From Pseudomonadota bacterium (lineage in GTDB: Bacteria > Pseudomonadota > Gammaproteobacteria > Steroidobacterales > Steroidobacteraceae), in the NCBI GenBank assembly GCA_023391815.1, contig JAEWAF010000080.1, positions 62,001 to 126,000 of the forward strand: 64,000 nucleotides of DNA, given 5' to 3'. Of the stretch, positions 34,696 through 43,439 are shown piece by piece. Position 1 is the first letter of the stretch, and the number at the start of each line of letters is the position of its first letter. The position numbers were made by a program, and so were the translations under genes. The notes under the pieces are model-generated. The model worked only from the letters and a program-made list of their open reading frames with translations, searched no databases and was not told the DNA's origin.

Positions 34696-34986
34696 TCAGC
34701 GCTGGGCGAACCCCACGGGGAAGTCGTCCAGTGCCTCCAGCGCCAGTTCCTGAATTTCCACCTGCTTCACGTCCGAAGCGGGCGAACCGCGCCAGAGCCA
34801 GTCCAGCAGCGCTTGCACCGCCTGCGGATCGCCGACGGCCAGCACTTCCACCCGGCCGTCAGGCAAGTTGCGCGCATAGCCGGTGCAGCCCAGCTCGGTG
34901 GCTTTCTGACGCGTCGAGGCCCGATAGAACACGCCTTGAACCCGGCCGGAGACGAAGCAGCGACGTGCGATGAGAGGAGTGCTCAT
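34696..34986 (-). CDS. acylphosphatase
   Basis: 96 residues, the normal length. GRVQGVFYRAST holds the catalytic arginine in the phosphate cradle and GYARNLPDGRVEVLA the catalytic asparagine. It hydrolyses acyl phosphates in the cytoplasm. It is convergent with the transglycosylase gene, with 4 bases between the two stop codons. Confidence 0.96.
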   Translation of the reverse strand: MSTPLIARRCFVSGRVQGVFYRASTRQKATELGCTGYARNLPDGRVEVLAVGDPQAVQALLDWLWRGSPASDVKQVEIQELALEALDDFPVGFAQR

Positions 34987-35010
34987 CGCGGCATCATAAA
35001 CCGGAAGGAT

Positions 35011-35319
35011 TCAGCTGGCGCCGTTGCGGTCGTCGACAGTGCGGGTGGAGCTCAGCGCTTCGGCGGCCTTGCCTCGCGCGGCAATCGCGTCCCGACGGGC
35101 TTGTTTGTAAGCGCGCTTCTGCAGGTTGTCTTCGGCGCTGTTCAACAGAGATTCCGCTTCGATCAACGAGGCCGGCGCGGACGGACCGGTGGCATCGCGC
35201 GCGGCCTTGATGGCCTGTCGAGCATTGCTCATTTCCTGCACCGGAGCACCCGCGCACGCGCTCAGCCCCATGCAGAGCATGAGTAACGTCAAACTGCGAA
35301 GGGATGACTGAGTTACCAT
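35011..35319 (-). CDS. DUF4398-type lipoprotein
   Basis: 102 residues from the ATG at 35319; an in-frame ATG at 35352 would add 11. The signal peptide ends in the lipobox LSAC, so the mature protein begins with a lipidated cysteine. The rest is helical (NARQAIKAARDATG, ASLIEAESLLNSAEDNLQKRAYKQARRDAIAARGKAAEAL), matching the DUF4398 family of small envelope lipoproteins often found with OmpA-like partners. No partner is adjacent here. Confidence 0.85.
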   Translation of the reverse strand: MVTQSSLRSLTLLMLCMGLSACAGAPVQEMSNARQAIKAARDATGPSAPASLIEAESLLNSAEDNLQKRAYKQARRDAIAARGKAAEALSSTRTVDDRNGAS

Positions 35320-35465
35320 GGCGATTTTTTCAATCGACCGTAGCAATCGCAATCTACACCGTCAAGGAGCGTCTGAATACAATGCACGCGCCCCGGCTGT
35401 GAGCCTCGCGTTGCATTCCACCCACATGACGCGCGCAGCGAGGGATTTTCGGAGCATCCGCGCGC

Positions 35466-36062
35466 ATGGCTGAAATTCTGGTTTTGTTTTATTCACGCAA
35501 AGGCACGACTGCCGAGCTGGCTCGGCAAGTGTGCCGCGGCATCGAGTCGGTGCCCGGCGCGAAGGCTAAATTGCGCACGGTCCCGCAAGTGAGCACGGTG
35601 ATCGAGCAACTGGAGCCGGCGGTGCCGAGCGAAGGCCCGCCGTTCGCGACACACGACGACCTGCGCGAATGTGACGGTTTGGTGTTGGGCAGCCCGACCC
35701 GTTTCGGCAACATGGCCGCGCCGCTGAAATACTTCCTGGATGGCACCAGCGGCTTGTGGGCCAGTGGCGATCTCGCCAACAAACCGGCCGCGGTGTTTAC
35801 TTCGACGCAGACCATGCACGGCGGCCAGGAGACCACGCTGCTCAGCATGATGATGCCGTTGATCCATCACGGCATGTATATCGTCGGCCTGCCTTACACC
35901 GAGCCGGCGCTCACTCATACTCGGTCCGGCGGCTCGCCCTACGGCGCGAGTCATGTCGCCGGACTGAGCGCCGGCAAGCTCACCGACGACGAACGTTTAC
36001 TGGCTGCGCTGCTCGGCAAGCGCGTCGCCGAGCTTGCGGTTCGTTTGTTTCCCGAGCGTTGA
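35466..36062 (+). CDS. wrbA: NAD(P)H:quinone oxidoreductase, WrbA type
   Basis: 198 residues of the flavodoxin-like WrbA family, which reduces quinones to hydroquinones with FMN. YSRKGTTAELA is the FMN phosphate loop, SPTRFGNMAAPLKYFLDGTSGLW the WrbA-specific insert, and FTSTQTMHGGQETTLLS and GGSPYGASHVAG complete the FMN and dimer contacts. It is followed 9 bases later by a DUF2069 gene, as in many gammaproteobacteria. Confidence 0.95.
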   Translation: MAEILVLFYSRKGTTAELARQVCRGIESVPGAKAKLRTVPQVSTVIEQLEPAVPSEGPPFATHDDLRECDGLVLGSPTRFGNMAAPLKYFLDGTSGLWASGDLANKPAAVFTSTQTMHGGQETTLLSMMMPLIHHGMYIVGLPYTEPALTHTRSGGSPYGASHVAGLSAGKLTDDERLLAALLGKRVAELAVRLFPER

Positions 36063-36071
36063 GCAATCGTC

Positions 36072-36425
36072 TTGATCAACACAGCCCTGATTGCGCGCGC
36101 CCGAATCGCGGTCGTCTCGACCATCGGCATCCTGATTGCGACGCTGGTGAGCTGGCGCGTGCGCACCGGCTTTTCGATCGGCGATGGCGTGCTGATCGCT
36201 GCACTGACACTGCCTTTGTTGATCGCGCTGCCGCGCCTGTTGGCGGGTCATCGACGCACCTATGCGTGGATGACGTTAGCGGTCACACCGTTCCTGATCG
36301 TGGCGATCACCGAAGCAGTCGCCAATCCAGCCTCACGCGCGTGGGCGGGTCTGTGCCTGCTGATCGCGTTCGTGCTGTTCATATTGCTGATCGCGTATCT
36401 GCGAATCACGCGCGAGCAACGCTAG
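36072..36425 (+). CDS. DUF2069 inner membrane protein
   Basis: 117 residues from a TTG start, with four hydrophobic segments filling nearly the whole protein. It matches the DUF2069 family, found downstream of wrbA in many gammaproteobacteria and of unknown function. Its stop codon shares a CTAG palindrome with the stop of the convergent hda gene, so the two genes overlap by 4 bases. Confidence 0.88.
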   Translation: MINTALIARARIAVVSTIGILIATLVSWRVRTGFSIGDGVLIAALTLPLLIALPRLLAGHRRTYAWMTLAVTPFLIVAITEAVANPASRAWAGLCLLIAFVLFILLIAYLRITREQR

Positions 36426-37138
36426 AGCGAACGACGCTCCAGCACTTCTTTCACGAAGGGCACCGTCAAGCGACGTTGTGCGACCAGCGACGCCGCGTCG
36501 AGCTCGTCGAGCACCGCGTAGAGATGAGTCATGTCGCGAGGTAATCGTCGCAACATGAACTGCGCGGTGTCGTCGGGCAATTCGAGGCCGCGCAGCTGCG
36601 CCCGCAACTGTAACGCTGCGATCTGCTCCGACTCTTCCAGAGGTTGCAGCGTCAGCACCAATCCACCATTCAATCGCGAACCCAGATCGCGCAACTTGAA
36701 CGGCAATGCCGCCGGAGGCGCGGTGCCGGCGACCAGCAATTTCCCGCCGCGCTCATCCAGCTCGACATGCAAACGAAACAACGCGCGTTCCCATTGCTCG
36801 CGACCGGCAAGTACCTGGGCATCGTCGAGACAGACGATAGATAGCTCACCGAACCCCGCCAGCAACTCCTCGCCGAGATCGATCACTTCGAGCAGGGGCA
36901 GATAAGCAGCCGTGCGCCCGTCGCGACTGGCGCGGGCACAAACAGCTTGCAACAGATGTGTTTTGCCGGTGCCGGTCGCACCGTGGATCCACGTGCAGGT
37001 CGGAGCACGAGGCCGCTCGCCCGCCTGCAACGCCAGTAACGCATCGACCACCGGTCGGTTGCGCCCGGCAAAGTAACTTTCGAACACCGAGCTGTCCGGC
37101 AGACGAATGCCCAGCGGTAACTGCGTGGACTGAGACAT
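36422..37138 (-). CDS. hda: DnaA regulatory inactivator Hda
   Basis: 238 residues from the ATG at 37138, which overlaps the pgsA stop as TGATG. The N-terminal TQLPLGIRL resembles the sliding-clamp-binding motif of Hda. FESYFAGRN, WIHGATGTGKTHLLQA (Walker A) and IVCLDDAQVLAG (Walker B) are DnaA-like, and no C-terminal DNA-binding domain is present. With the clamp it stimulates ATP hydrolysis by DnaA to prevent re-initiation of replication. The frame extends further upstream, but that part is inside pgsA. Confidence 0.95.
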   Translation of the reverse strand: MSQSTQLPLGIRLPDSSVFESYFAGRNRPVVDALLALQAGERPRAPTCTWIHGATGTGKTHLLQAVCARASRDGRTAAYLPLLEVIDLGEELLAGFGELSIVCLDDAQVLAGREQWERALFRLHVELDERGGKLLVAGTAPPAALPFKLRDLGSRLNGGLVLTLQPLEESEQIAALQLRAQLRGLELPDDTAQFMLRRLPRDMTHLYAVLDELDAASLVAQRRLTVPFVKEVLERRSL

Positions 37139-37698
37139 CACGCGAGCCCGCGTTGCTGACGACTGGCTTCGACCGCTTTGCGCGACCAGGTCACGACGTA
37201 ATCGATACCGCTCACGATGGTGGTCACGAACACCAGCGCGCCAAGAATCATCAACGCGACATCGGGCTGCCACTCACCCGCCTTGGCTGCGACCGCCAGC
37301 AGCAGATATACGATCTGGCACAGCGTGTTTATTTTGCTGATGACTGTCGGATTGCCGTGCGGATAGCCGTACAGCGCGTTGTAAGTGATCGCGCCGGCCG
37401 TGATCGTCACATCGCGCAGGACCGCCGTCACCGCGAGCCACACGGGCACGATGCCGAGCACCGCCAGAATGATGAACACGCTCACCAGCAGAATCTTGTC
37501 GGCGAGCGGATCGAGCACCTTGCCGAGCTCGGACATCCAGCCGCATCGTTTGGCGAGAAAGCCGTCGAGCCCATCGGTGAGTCCGGCGAATGCGAACACC
37601 CACAGCGTCAGCTGGTATTCGCCGGCGTTCAACAGCCATGCGATCGGCACGACCAGCAGCATGCGCAGGATGCACAGTGCATTGGGAATGTGCCGCAT
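37138..37698 (-). CDS. pgsA: CDP-diacylglycerol--glycerol-3-phosphate phosphatidyltransferase
   Basis: 186 residues from the ATG at 37698, where the family sequence begins (MRHIPNALCILRMLLVVP). The CDP-alcohol transferase signature reads GLTDGLDGFLAKRCG, ELGKVLDPLADK, with the aspartates in place. It makes phosphatidylglycerol phosphate in the inner membrane. It lies 28 bases downstream of the DUF2066 gene and is coupled to hda, matching the DUF2066-pgsA-hda order seen in other gammaproteobacteria. Confidence 0.95.
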   Translation of the reverse strand: MRHIPNALCILRMLLVVPIAWLLNAGEYQLTLWVFAFAGLTDGLDGFLAKRCGWMSELGKVLDPLADKILLVSVFIILAVLGIVPVWLAVTAVLRDVTITAGAITYNALYGYPHGNPTVISKINTLCQIVYLLLAVAAKAGEWQPDVALMILGALVFVTTIVSGIDYVVTWSRKAVEASRQQRGLA

Positions 37699-37726
37699 GG
37701 CCGCTGCCTGTCGTTTCAGGACTGGC

Positions 37727-38692
37727 TCAAGGGCGATATCGGAACGAGAGACGTCCACCCGAAGGCGCTGTCCCTTCGTCCTGCGATACCAGTCGGCTGT
37801 CGAGCGCGATCGCCCGGCGCAGAGTCGCCGCGTCACCGCGCACGGCCAGCTTGAAACGCATGGTGTCGCCGGAAACTTGTTCCAACGCGACCGCGCGCAC
37901 CAGGGTCATGCCTTCCAGATAATTCAGCGTGCTGGCGTACGCGTCGAGATCGCCTATGCCGGACACCTCGACGATGACATTCCCGAGCGAAGATGCAGAC
38001 GCCGCGAACACTCGCGCGAACGTGTCGGCAGCCAGATGAACGCCCTCTTCGATGCCGCCGCTGGCTTGTGACGAACCCTCGCTCGACACCACCGTCCAGC
38101 GCACCACGCCACCTTGCGAACGGCCGAGCAGCGCCGCGTTGGCGCCATAGCGTTCGGCTTCCTCGAGGGCGTTGGCGTCAGTGACGTTTTGGGGAGCCAC
38201 GGCCGGCCACTTCACCGGCAGGCCTCGCTCACGCGCGACTTTCTCCACCAGGTCCTTTTGCGTGTTCGGCTGGTCGCCGCTGATCCAGTAGCTGTACCCG
38301 CTGGGATCGATCACATTCAACAGCACCAGGGTGGCAGGCCGCTCGCGGCCCCAGATCGGCAGGCCCGCGTCCTGCAACAGCTTGTCGACCGAGACGCTGT
38401 CGAAGCCCACCTGCAGTACGTTATCGGCGGTGAAGCCGAAGCGTTGGACATATTTACGCGGATCGTTCAGCGCCGAGCCGAGCCGCGCAGGCGCCTCGCG
38501 CTGGCCACTGACCCGCACGACGACGGTCTTCAACGCATCGACGAACGCCGCGTCCCGCGCGTTGTTCAACACCGGCTGATCGGTTTCGTACAGGTCCCCG
38601 AGCGTTACCGCGCCCACGGGCAACGCGGCCGCCAACAGCGCCCACGCCATGCACAACGACAGCCAGCGGATCAACGCCTTTGCCCTGCTCAT
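37727..38692 (-). CDS. DUF2066 family periplasmic protein
   Basis: 321 residues from the ATG at 38692, giving a signal peptide (LSLCMAWALLAAALPVGAVTLGD); an in-frame ATG at 38776 would spoil it. LYETDQPVLNNARDAAFVDALKTVVVRVSG and DPRKYVQRFGF are typical of DUF2066, a family of unknown function found next to purM and hda. The protein is divergent from purM with 138 bases between start codons. Confidence 0.9.
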   Translation of the reverse strand: MSRAKALIRWLSLCMAWALLAAALPVGAVTLGDLYETDQPVLNNARDAAFVDALKTVVVRVSGQREAPARLGSALNDPRKYVQRFGFTADNVLQVGFDSVSVDKLLQDAGLPIWGRERPATLVLLNVIDPSGYSYWISGDQPNTQKDLVEKVARERGLPVKWPAVAPQNVTDANALEEAERYGANAALLGRSQGGVVRWTVVSSEGSSQASGGIEEGVHLAADTFARVFAASASSLGNVIVEVSGIGDLDAYASTLNYLEGMTLVRAVALEQVSGDTMRFKLAVRGDAATLRRAIALDSRLVSQDEGTAPSGGRLSFRYRP

Positions 38693-38830
38693 CTCTCGTA
38701 GCCCATCCCTCGATTCTCCACTCTGAACGGCGAGTCCCATCGCCACGCAACGACGTGTAAAATACCACACCCCCAATCCACCCCCGCGGCAGCCGAAGCC
38801 GTGCCGTCAAAAGATCGACTGACTTCAATC

Positions 38831-39865
38831 ATGCAACCCTCCGAGCCGATCACCTACAAGGACGCTGGCGTCGATATCGAAGCCGGCGACGAACTCGTCG
38901 AGCGCATCAAGCCGGCGGTCAAGCGCTCGATGCGGCCCGAGGTGTTGGGGGGCCTCGGCGGGTTTGGCGCGTTGTTCGAGATCCCGCTGGACCGCTACAA
39001 GAAGCCGGTGCTGGTGTCGGGCACCGATGGCGTCGGCACCAAGCTGCGCCTGGCGATCGAGACCGGACGGCACGCGACCATCGGCATCGACCTGGTCGCG
39101 ATGTGCGTCAACGACGTCGTCGTGCAGGGTGCCGAACCCTTGTTCTTCCTCGACTACTACGCGACCGGCAAGCTCAGCGTCGAAGTCGCCGAGACCGTCA
39201 TCAAGGGCATCGTCGAGGGCTGCATTCAGGCGGGCGCTGCCCTGATCGGCGGCGAGACGGCGGAAATGCCGGGCATGTATGCCGAAGGCGACTATGACCT
39301 CGCCGGCTTCTGCGTCGGCATCGTCGAAAAGGACGGCATCATCGACGGTCGCAGCACGCGCCCCGGCGATGTGATCATCGGCCTGCCCTCCTCGGGCCCG
39401 CATTCCAATGGCTATTCGCTGATCCGCAAGCTGATCAAGACCAGCAAGGCGACGCCGGCGACCAAGATCGACGGCGGCCTGCTTTACGACGCGCTGCTCG
39501 CGCCGACGCGCATCTACGTGAAGCCGCTGCTCGAACTGGTGAAGACCGTGCCGGTGCGCAGCTTTGCTCACATCACCGGCGGCGGTCTCACTGAAAACAT
39601 CCCTCGCGTGATTCCGAACGGCCTCGAGGTGTTGTTGAGCTCGCAAACCTGGCAGCAGCCGGCGGTGTTCGACTGGCTGCAAAAGGCCGGCAGCATTCCC
39701 GCCGCCGAGATGTATCGCACCTTCAACTGCGGCATCGGCATGACCGTGTGCGTGGCCGCCGAGCATGCGGACAAGGCGATTCGTTCGCTCACCGAACAGG
39801 GCGAGAAGCCGGTCGTCATCGGCGAAGTGCGTCGTGGCGACGGCGGCGTCGTGATTCGCAGCTGA
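38831..39865 (+). CDS. purM: phosphoribosylformylglycinamidine cyclo-ligase
   Basis: 344 residues, the AIR synthetase of purine synthesis, which closes the imidazole ring with ATP. YKDAGVDIEAGDELVERIK at the start, VSGTDGVGTKLRLA, CVNDVVVQGAEPLFFLDYYA and ALIGGETAEMPGMY are all conserved PurM blocks. A TAAAAT hexamer preceded by TG at about 38758-38765 is a candidate -10. Its stop overlaps the purN start as TGATG, so the two are coupled. Confidence 0.97.
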   Translation: MQPSEPITYKDAGVDIEAGDELVERIKPAVKRSMRPEVLGGLGGFGALFEIPLDRYKKPVLVSGTDGVGTKLRLAIETGRHATIGIDLVAMCVNDVVVQGAEPLFFLDYYATGKLSVEVAETVIKGIVEGCIQAGAALIGGETAEMPGMYAEGDYDLAGFCVGIVEKDGIIDGRSTRPGDVIIGLPSSGPHSNGYSLIRKLIKTSKATPATKIDGGLLYDALLAPTRIYVKPLLELVKTVPVRSFAHITGGGLTENIPRVIPNGLEVLLSSQTWQQPAVFDWLQKAGSIPAAEMYRTFNCGIGMTVCVAAEHADKAIRSLTEQGEKPVVIGEVRRGDGGVVIRS

Positions 39866-40542
39866 TGACCGCCGCCGTCGGCACTCAGCCGCAACGCAAA
39901 TTACCCATCGTCATTTTGATCTCGGGTCGCGGCAGTAACATGCGCGCGATCGCCGTGCGAGCGGCGAGCGGTGAGCTTCCGGTCGAAGTCCGCGCAGTCA
40001 TCAGCGACAAGGCTGACGCGCCGGGACTTGCGACGGCCGCGGCGATGAATATTCCCACTCGTTCGCTGTCAGCCCGCGAGTTCGCGGATCGGCCGAGCTA
40101 TGACCAGGCGCTGGCGGCGCTGGTACAAAGCTTCGAGCCCGAGCTGGTCGTGCTGGCGGGCTTCATGCGCATTCTCAGTCCCGGCTTCATCGCCGCGTTC
40201 GCCGATCGCATTCTCAACATCCATCCGTCACTCCTGCCGCTCTATCGCGGCCTCCACACGCACCGGCGCGCGCTCGATGCAGGCGATGTCGTGCACGGCT
40301 GCAGCGTGCACTTCGTGACGGAGGAACTTGACGGGGGGCCGCTCGTTATTCAAGCGCAGGTGAAAGTCCTGCCTGGTGACAGCGAAAGCAGCCTTTCAGC
40401 GCGAGTTCAGCAGCAGGAACACAGGATTTATTCGCAGGCCATCGACTGGTTTGCCCAAGGCCGACTGCGGCTGCGGGAGCAGCGAGCCTGGCTCGATGAC
40501 CGACCGTTGCAAGCTCCGGTGATCCAGACCGCGAGCCCTTGA
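39865..40542 (+). CDS. purN: phosphoribosylglycinamide formyltransferase
   Basis: 225 residues. PIVILISGRGSNMRAI is the nucleotide loop, NIHPSLLPLYRGLHTH has the catalytic Asn and His, and GCSVHFVTEELDGGPLVIQA supplies the catalytic Asp. It transfers a formyl group from 10-formyl-THF to GAR. Translation is coupled to purM through TGATG. The DUF3108 gene follows 12 bases later. Confidence 0.97.
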   Translation: MTAAVGTQPQRKLPIVILISGRGSNMRAIAVRAASGELPVEVRAVISDKADAPGLATAAAMNIPTRSLSAREFADRPSYDQALAALVQSFEPELVVLAGFMRILSPGFIAAFADRILNIHPSLLPLYRGLHTHRRALDAGDVVHGCSVHFVTEELDGGPLVIQAQVKVLPGDSESSLSARVQQQEHRIYSQAIDWFAQGRLRLREQRAWLDDRPLQAPVIQTASP

Positions 40543-40553
40543 CGAGGTGTTGA

Positions 40554-41273
40554 ATGCGGCGACTGGCCCGGTTGACCACGCTTCTGATCGCGACGTTGTT
40601 GTTTGCAACCGCAGCGAGGTCCGACGCCATCGTTCCCAAGCCGTTCACCGCCGTCTATGAAGTCAGCTATCGAGGCATGCGCGCCGGGCTGCTGACCCTG
40701 AAGCTGTCGCGCGACGATGCGACGGGCCATTACATCTACGAAACCACCGCCGATCCTTCCATGCTCGCGCGCTTCTTTATCAGCAGCGCCGCGCGGGAAC
40801 GCACTGTCATGGAGATCGGGCCCGACGGCGTGCGCCCGCTCGAGTGGCAGTTCGACGATGGCAAGTCCGGCAGCGCCAAGGACGGTCATCTCAAATTCGA
40901 TTGGGACCGCAAGGTCGCGACCGGTGAGATCGAAGGCGAAAAGATCGAGCTGGCGATGGAGCCCGGCCTGCAGGATCGACTTTCCATTCAAATCGCCGTG
41001 GTCACCAAGCTGTTGCGCGGCGAGGAGCCCGGCGTCATTCCGCTGATCGACGACAACCGCATCAAGCGCTACGACTACGCCAAGAAAGAAACAACGCAGA
41101 TCGACAGCAAGCTGGGCAAGCTCGATGCCGTCGTTTACGAAAGCACGCGTCAAGGCTCGGACCGCCAGTCCCGCTTCTGGATGGTCCCCTCCAAGGAATA
41201 TCTCGCCGTGCGCGCCGAGCAGATCCGTAAAGGCAAGGTCGAGACGGTGATGCTGTTGCAGTCGGTGCAATGA
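40554..41273 (+). CDS. DUF3108 family periplasmic protein
   Basis: 239 residues with a signal peptide (LTTLLIATLLFATAARSDA). PFTAVYEVSYRGMRAGLLTLKL and the central SARERTVMEIGPDGVRPLEW region are typical of DUF3108, a beta-rich family of unknown function found after purMN in gammaproteobacteria. It ends shortly before the antitoxin locus and is not obviously related to it. Confidence 0.9.
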   Translation: MRRLARLTTLLIATLLFATAARSDAIVPKPFTAVYEVSYRGMRAGLLTLKLSRDDATGHYIYETTADPSMLARFFISSAARERTVMEIGPDGVRPLEWQFDDGKSGSAKDGHLKFDWDRKVATGEIEGEKIELAMEPGLQDRLSIQIAVVTKLLRGEEPGVIPLIDDNRIKRYDYAKKETTQIDSKLGKLDAVVYESTRQGSDRQSRFWMVPSKEYLAVRAEQIRKGKVETVMLLQSVQ

Positions 41274-41344
41274 CAACGCGCCAACGCGCGCGGCGCATGA
41301 ATTTGGGTCACGGAATCAGTACTAACGCTCCGATCCGTCTGATC

Positions 41345-41350
41345 TATACT
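41345..41350 (+). promoter_or_regulatory. -10 element giving a probable leaderless mRNA
   Basis: TATACT is followed by CCAGCC and the antitoxin ATG at 41357. The 15-base block differs by one base from the one before the gene at 14530-14874. A CTAACG stands 17 bases upstream as a weak -35. Confidence 0.45.
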
Positions 41351-41356
41351 CCAGCC

Positions 41357-41581
41357 ATGGCTATCGCAATCAACGAGCTGACCGGCATCGTGATGAAGCT
41401 GCCCGACAAACAGCGCGCGCAGCTCGTAGCCAATCTGCTGGCATCCTTGCCGAGCGTACTCACGGATCAAGACGAAGGAATCGAGGAGGCGCTGCGGCGC
41501 GATACGGAGCTCGAGAATGGATCGCAGGGAGCCATTTCCCTCGATGATCTGGAAGCCGCGATCAATAACCGCCGCCGCTGA
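41357..41581 (+). CDS. addiction-module antitoxin component
   Basis: 74 residues from the ATG at 41357. ELTGIVMKLPDKQRAQLVANLLASL and the short helical tail (ISLDDLEAAINNRRR) fit the TIGR02574-like putative addiction module components that pair with RelE/ParE-type toxins. The next frame, 2 bases after the stop, is a broken ParE-like toxin, so the antitoxin now lacks a working cognate partner here. A longer frame reaches back to 41270 over the DUF3108 stop but its extra residues are not family-like. Confidence 0.8.
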   Translation: MAIAINELTGIVMKLPDKQRAQLVANLLASLPSVLTDQDEGIEEALRRDTELENGSQGAISLDDLEAAINNRRR

Positions 41582-41583
41582 TA

Positions 41584-41878
41584 ATGCAGCTGACGTTTCA
41601 CCGGGACGTCGCGGCTGACATCATTCGGATAATCGCGCACTACGAAGATCTGGGCGGTCCCAATCTCGCCAAAGAATTTCGCGCTGAAATCCACGCGACT
41701 TTCCTCAAAGCGATCCAGGCGCCACGCAGCTAGCGCATTCTCAAACGCGATCTGCGCCGGGTTAACCTCCCCCGATTTCCCCTATCACTTCCTGTTTCGG
41801 ATGGCCGGCGACGACGTGAGAGTTTTGGTCGTTCGCCACCACAGCCGAAACCCTGCCCTCGGCACAGCCCGGCGGTAA
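41584..41878 (+). pseudogene. RelE/ParE-family toxin, broken by a stop and a frameshift
   Basis: Translation begins MQLTFHRDVAADIIRIIAHY, a ParE/RelE N-terminus, and meets a TAG at 41731-41733 (codon 50). The same frame continues with RILKRDLRRVNLPRFP and then shifts by +1 in a C-rich run near 41779-41782, after which the family pattern resumes as YHFLFRMAGDDVRVLVVRHHSRNP to a TAA at 41876. Two independent lesions make a sequencing error less likely. The intact form would have been about 98 residues. Confidence 0.85.
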
Positions 41879-41954
41879 CTAATCACTGCGCGGCGGAACT
41901 TGTTTAACTGCGGCCCATTGGACCGGCAGGCAGATCGCTTGCGGAGATGAGGCC

Positions 41955-42806
41955 ATGGCCACCGTAGTTCACGAGCATCTCGATGTCGTTCCCGTGTCGG
42001 GTTTCAAGATCTCCTGGGGCGGGATCTGGGCAGGTGTGCTCACCGTCATGGGCACCTTGTTATTCCTTACGGCGCTGGGCCTCGCGATCGGTATCGCGGC
42101 GGTCAATCCAGGACAGACCGAGGCCGGCACGCTCGGCACGGGCGCCGCGATCTGGAGCGGTCTGTCGCTGTTGATCGCGCTGTTTGTCGGTGGAATGGCG
42201 GCGACACGGCTGGGCATGGTGTTCGACCGGGCCGCCGGCGCGTTCGAAGGGGCCCTGGTGTGGGTGCTGAGTTTTCTGGTGGTGTTGTGGCTGGCGAGCA
42301 GCGGCGTGCAGCTGGTCGCGAATGGAATATCCAGCCTGTTCGGCGGCATCGGTCAGACGATCGGTTCGACCGTGCAGGACCTGTCGGCCGGCGATGTACA
42401 GCAGATCCGTCAGCGACTGAACGACCCGCGCACGGCCAGCACGATCGCGGCCGCGACTGGCATGTCCGAGGAGGACGTACGCGCGCGCCTGGCCCAGGTA
42501 TCGCAGCAGGTCGATGCGGCCCGTGACAATCCTGCCGCAGCAGCGGCCGCTGTCCGCCAAGGCACGGCTGACATGATGGACCGGGCTCGCGAGCGGCTAC
42601 CTGCAGTGGCCGAGCGAGCTCAGAAGGGCGCGACCAAGGCTGCGTGGATCACATTCGTCGCGATGGTGATCTCGATGATCGCAGCGGTCGCCGGCGCGAT
42701 GGTCGGACGTCGCCGAGTGGTGCAGACCCTGGCCCACTCGAATATTCCTTCCGAGATTACCGGCGCGGGCCCGGCTCGCAGCGCCCCGAACGACTGGAGG
42801 CAATGA
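41955..42806 (+). CDS. four-helix membrane protein, unknown function
   Basis: 283 residues I cannot assign to a named family. Three hydrophobic segments lie in the first 125 residues (starting WAGVLTVMGTLLFLTALGLAIG), a polar helical region follows (STIAAATGMSEEDVRARLAQVSQQVDAARDN), and a fourth hydrophobic segment is near residue 235-255 (WITFVAMVISMIAAVAGAMVG). The middle part resembles coiled-coil helices. It is convergent with dcd, 15 bases away. Confidence 0.75.
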   Translation: MATVVHEHLDVVPVSGFKISWGGIWAGVLTVMGTLLFLTALGLAIGIAAVNPGQTEAGTLGTGAAIWSGLSLLIALFVGGMAATRLGMVFDRAAGAFEGALVWVLSFLVVLWLASSGVQLVANGISSLFGGIGQTIGSTVQDLSAGDVQQIRQRLNDPRTASTIAAATGMSEEDVRARLAQVSQQVDAARDNPAAAAAAVRQGTADMMDRARERLPAVAERAQKGATKAAWITFVAMVISMIAAVAGAMVGRRRVVQTLAHSNIPSEITGAGPARSAPNDWRQ

Positions 42807-42821
42807 CGTCGAGCGCGCCGC

Positions 42822-43385
42822 TCAGGCGCGCGGCAACGTCACACCCTGCTGGCCCTGATATTTGCCGCCGCGATCCTTGTACGAGGTCTCGCAGACTTCG
42901 TCGGACTCGAGGAACAGCATCTGCGCGACGCCTTCATTGGCGTAGATCTTCGCCGGCAGCGTAGTGGTGTTCGAAAACTCCAGCGTGACGTGCCCTTCCC
43001 ACTCGGGCTCGAGCGGCGTGACGTTCACGATGATGCCGCAGCGGGCATACGTGGACTTGCCGAGGCAGATCGTCAGCACGTTGCGCGGAATGCGGAAGTA
43101 CTCGACGGTGCGCGCCAGCGCGAAGGAATTCGGCGGGATGATACAAACATCCGACGTGACATCCACGAAGCTCTTGGAGTCGAAGTTCTTCGGATCCACG
43201 ATGGTCGAATTGATGTTGGTGAAGATCTTGAACTCGTTCGCGCAGCGCACGTCGTAGCCGTAGCTCGACGTCCCGTAAGAAATGATCTTGCCGTTGCTGG
43301 CCGTACGCACCTGCCCGGCTTCGAACGGCTCGATCATGCCCTGCGCCGCCATGCGACGGATCCAGCGATCAGACTTGATGCTCAT
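42822..43385 (-). CDS. dcd: dCTP deaminase
   Basis: 187 residues. GTSSYGYDVRCANEF, ALARTVEYFRIPRNVLTICLGKSTYARCGI and VTPLEPEWEGHVTLEFSNTT are the conserved Dcd blocks, including the active-site Glu in HVTLEFSN. The enzyme converts dCTP to dUTP, supplying dUMP for thymidylate synthesis. It lies 54 bases downstream of mrp in the same direction. Confidence 0.97.
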   Translation of the reverse strand: MSIKSDRWIRRMAAQGMIEPFEAGQVRTASNGKIISYGTSSYGYDVRCANEFKIFTNINSTIVDPKNFDSKSFVDVTSDVCIIPPNSFALARTVEYFRIPRNVLTICLGKSTYARCGIIVNVTPLEPEWEGHVTLEFSNTTTLPAKIYANEGVAQMLFLESDEVCETSYKDRGGKYQGQQGVTLPRA

Positions 43386-43439
43386 GTATGTTTTAGATTG
43401 ACTGATGACGAATGATGAATGACGGGTCGGAAGCCACGT

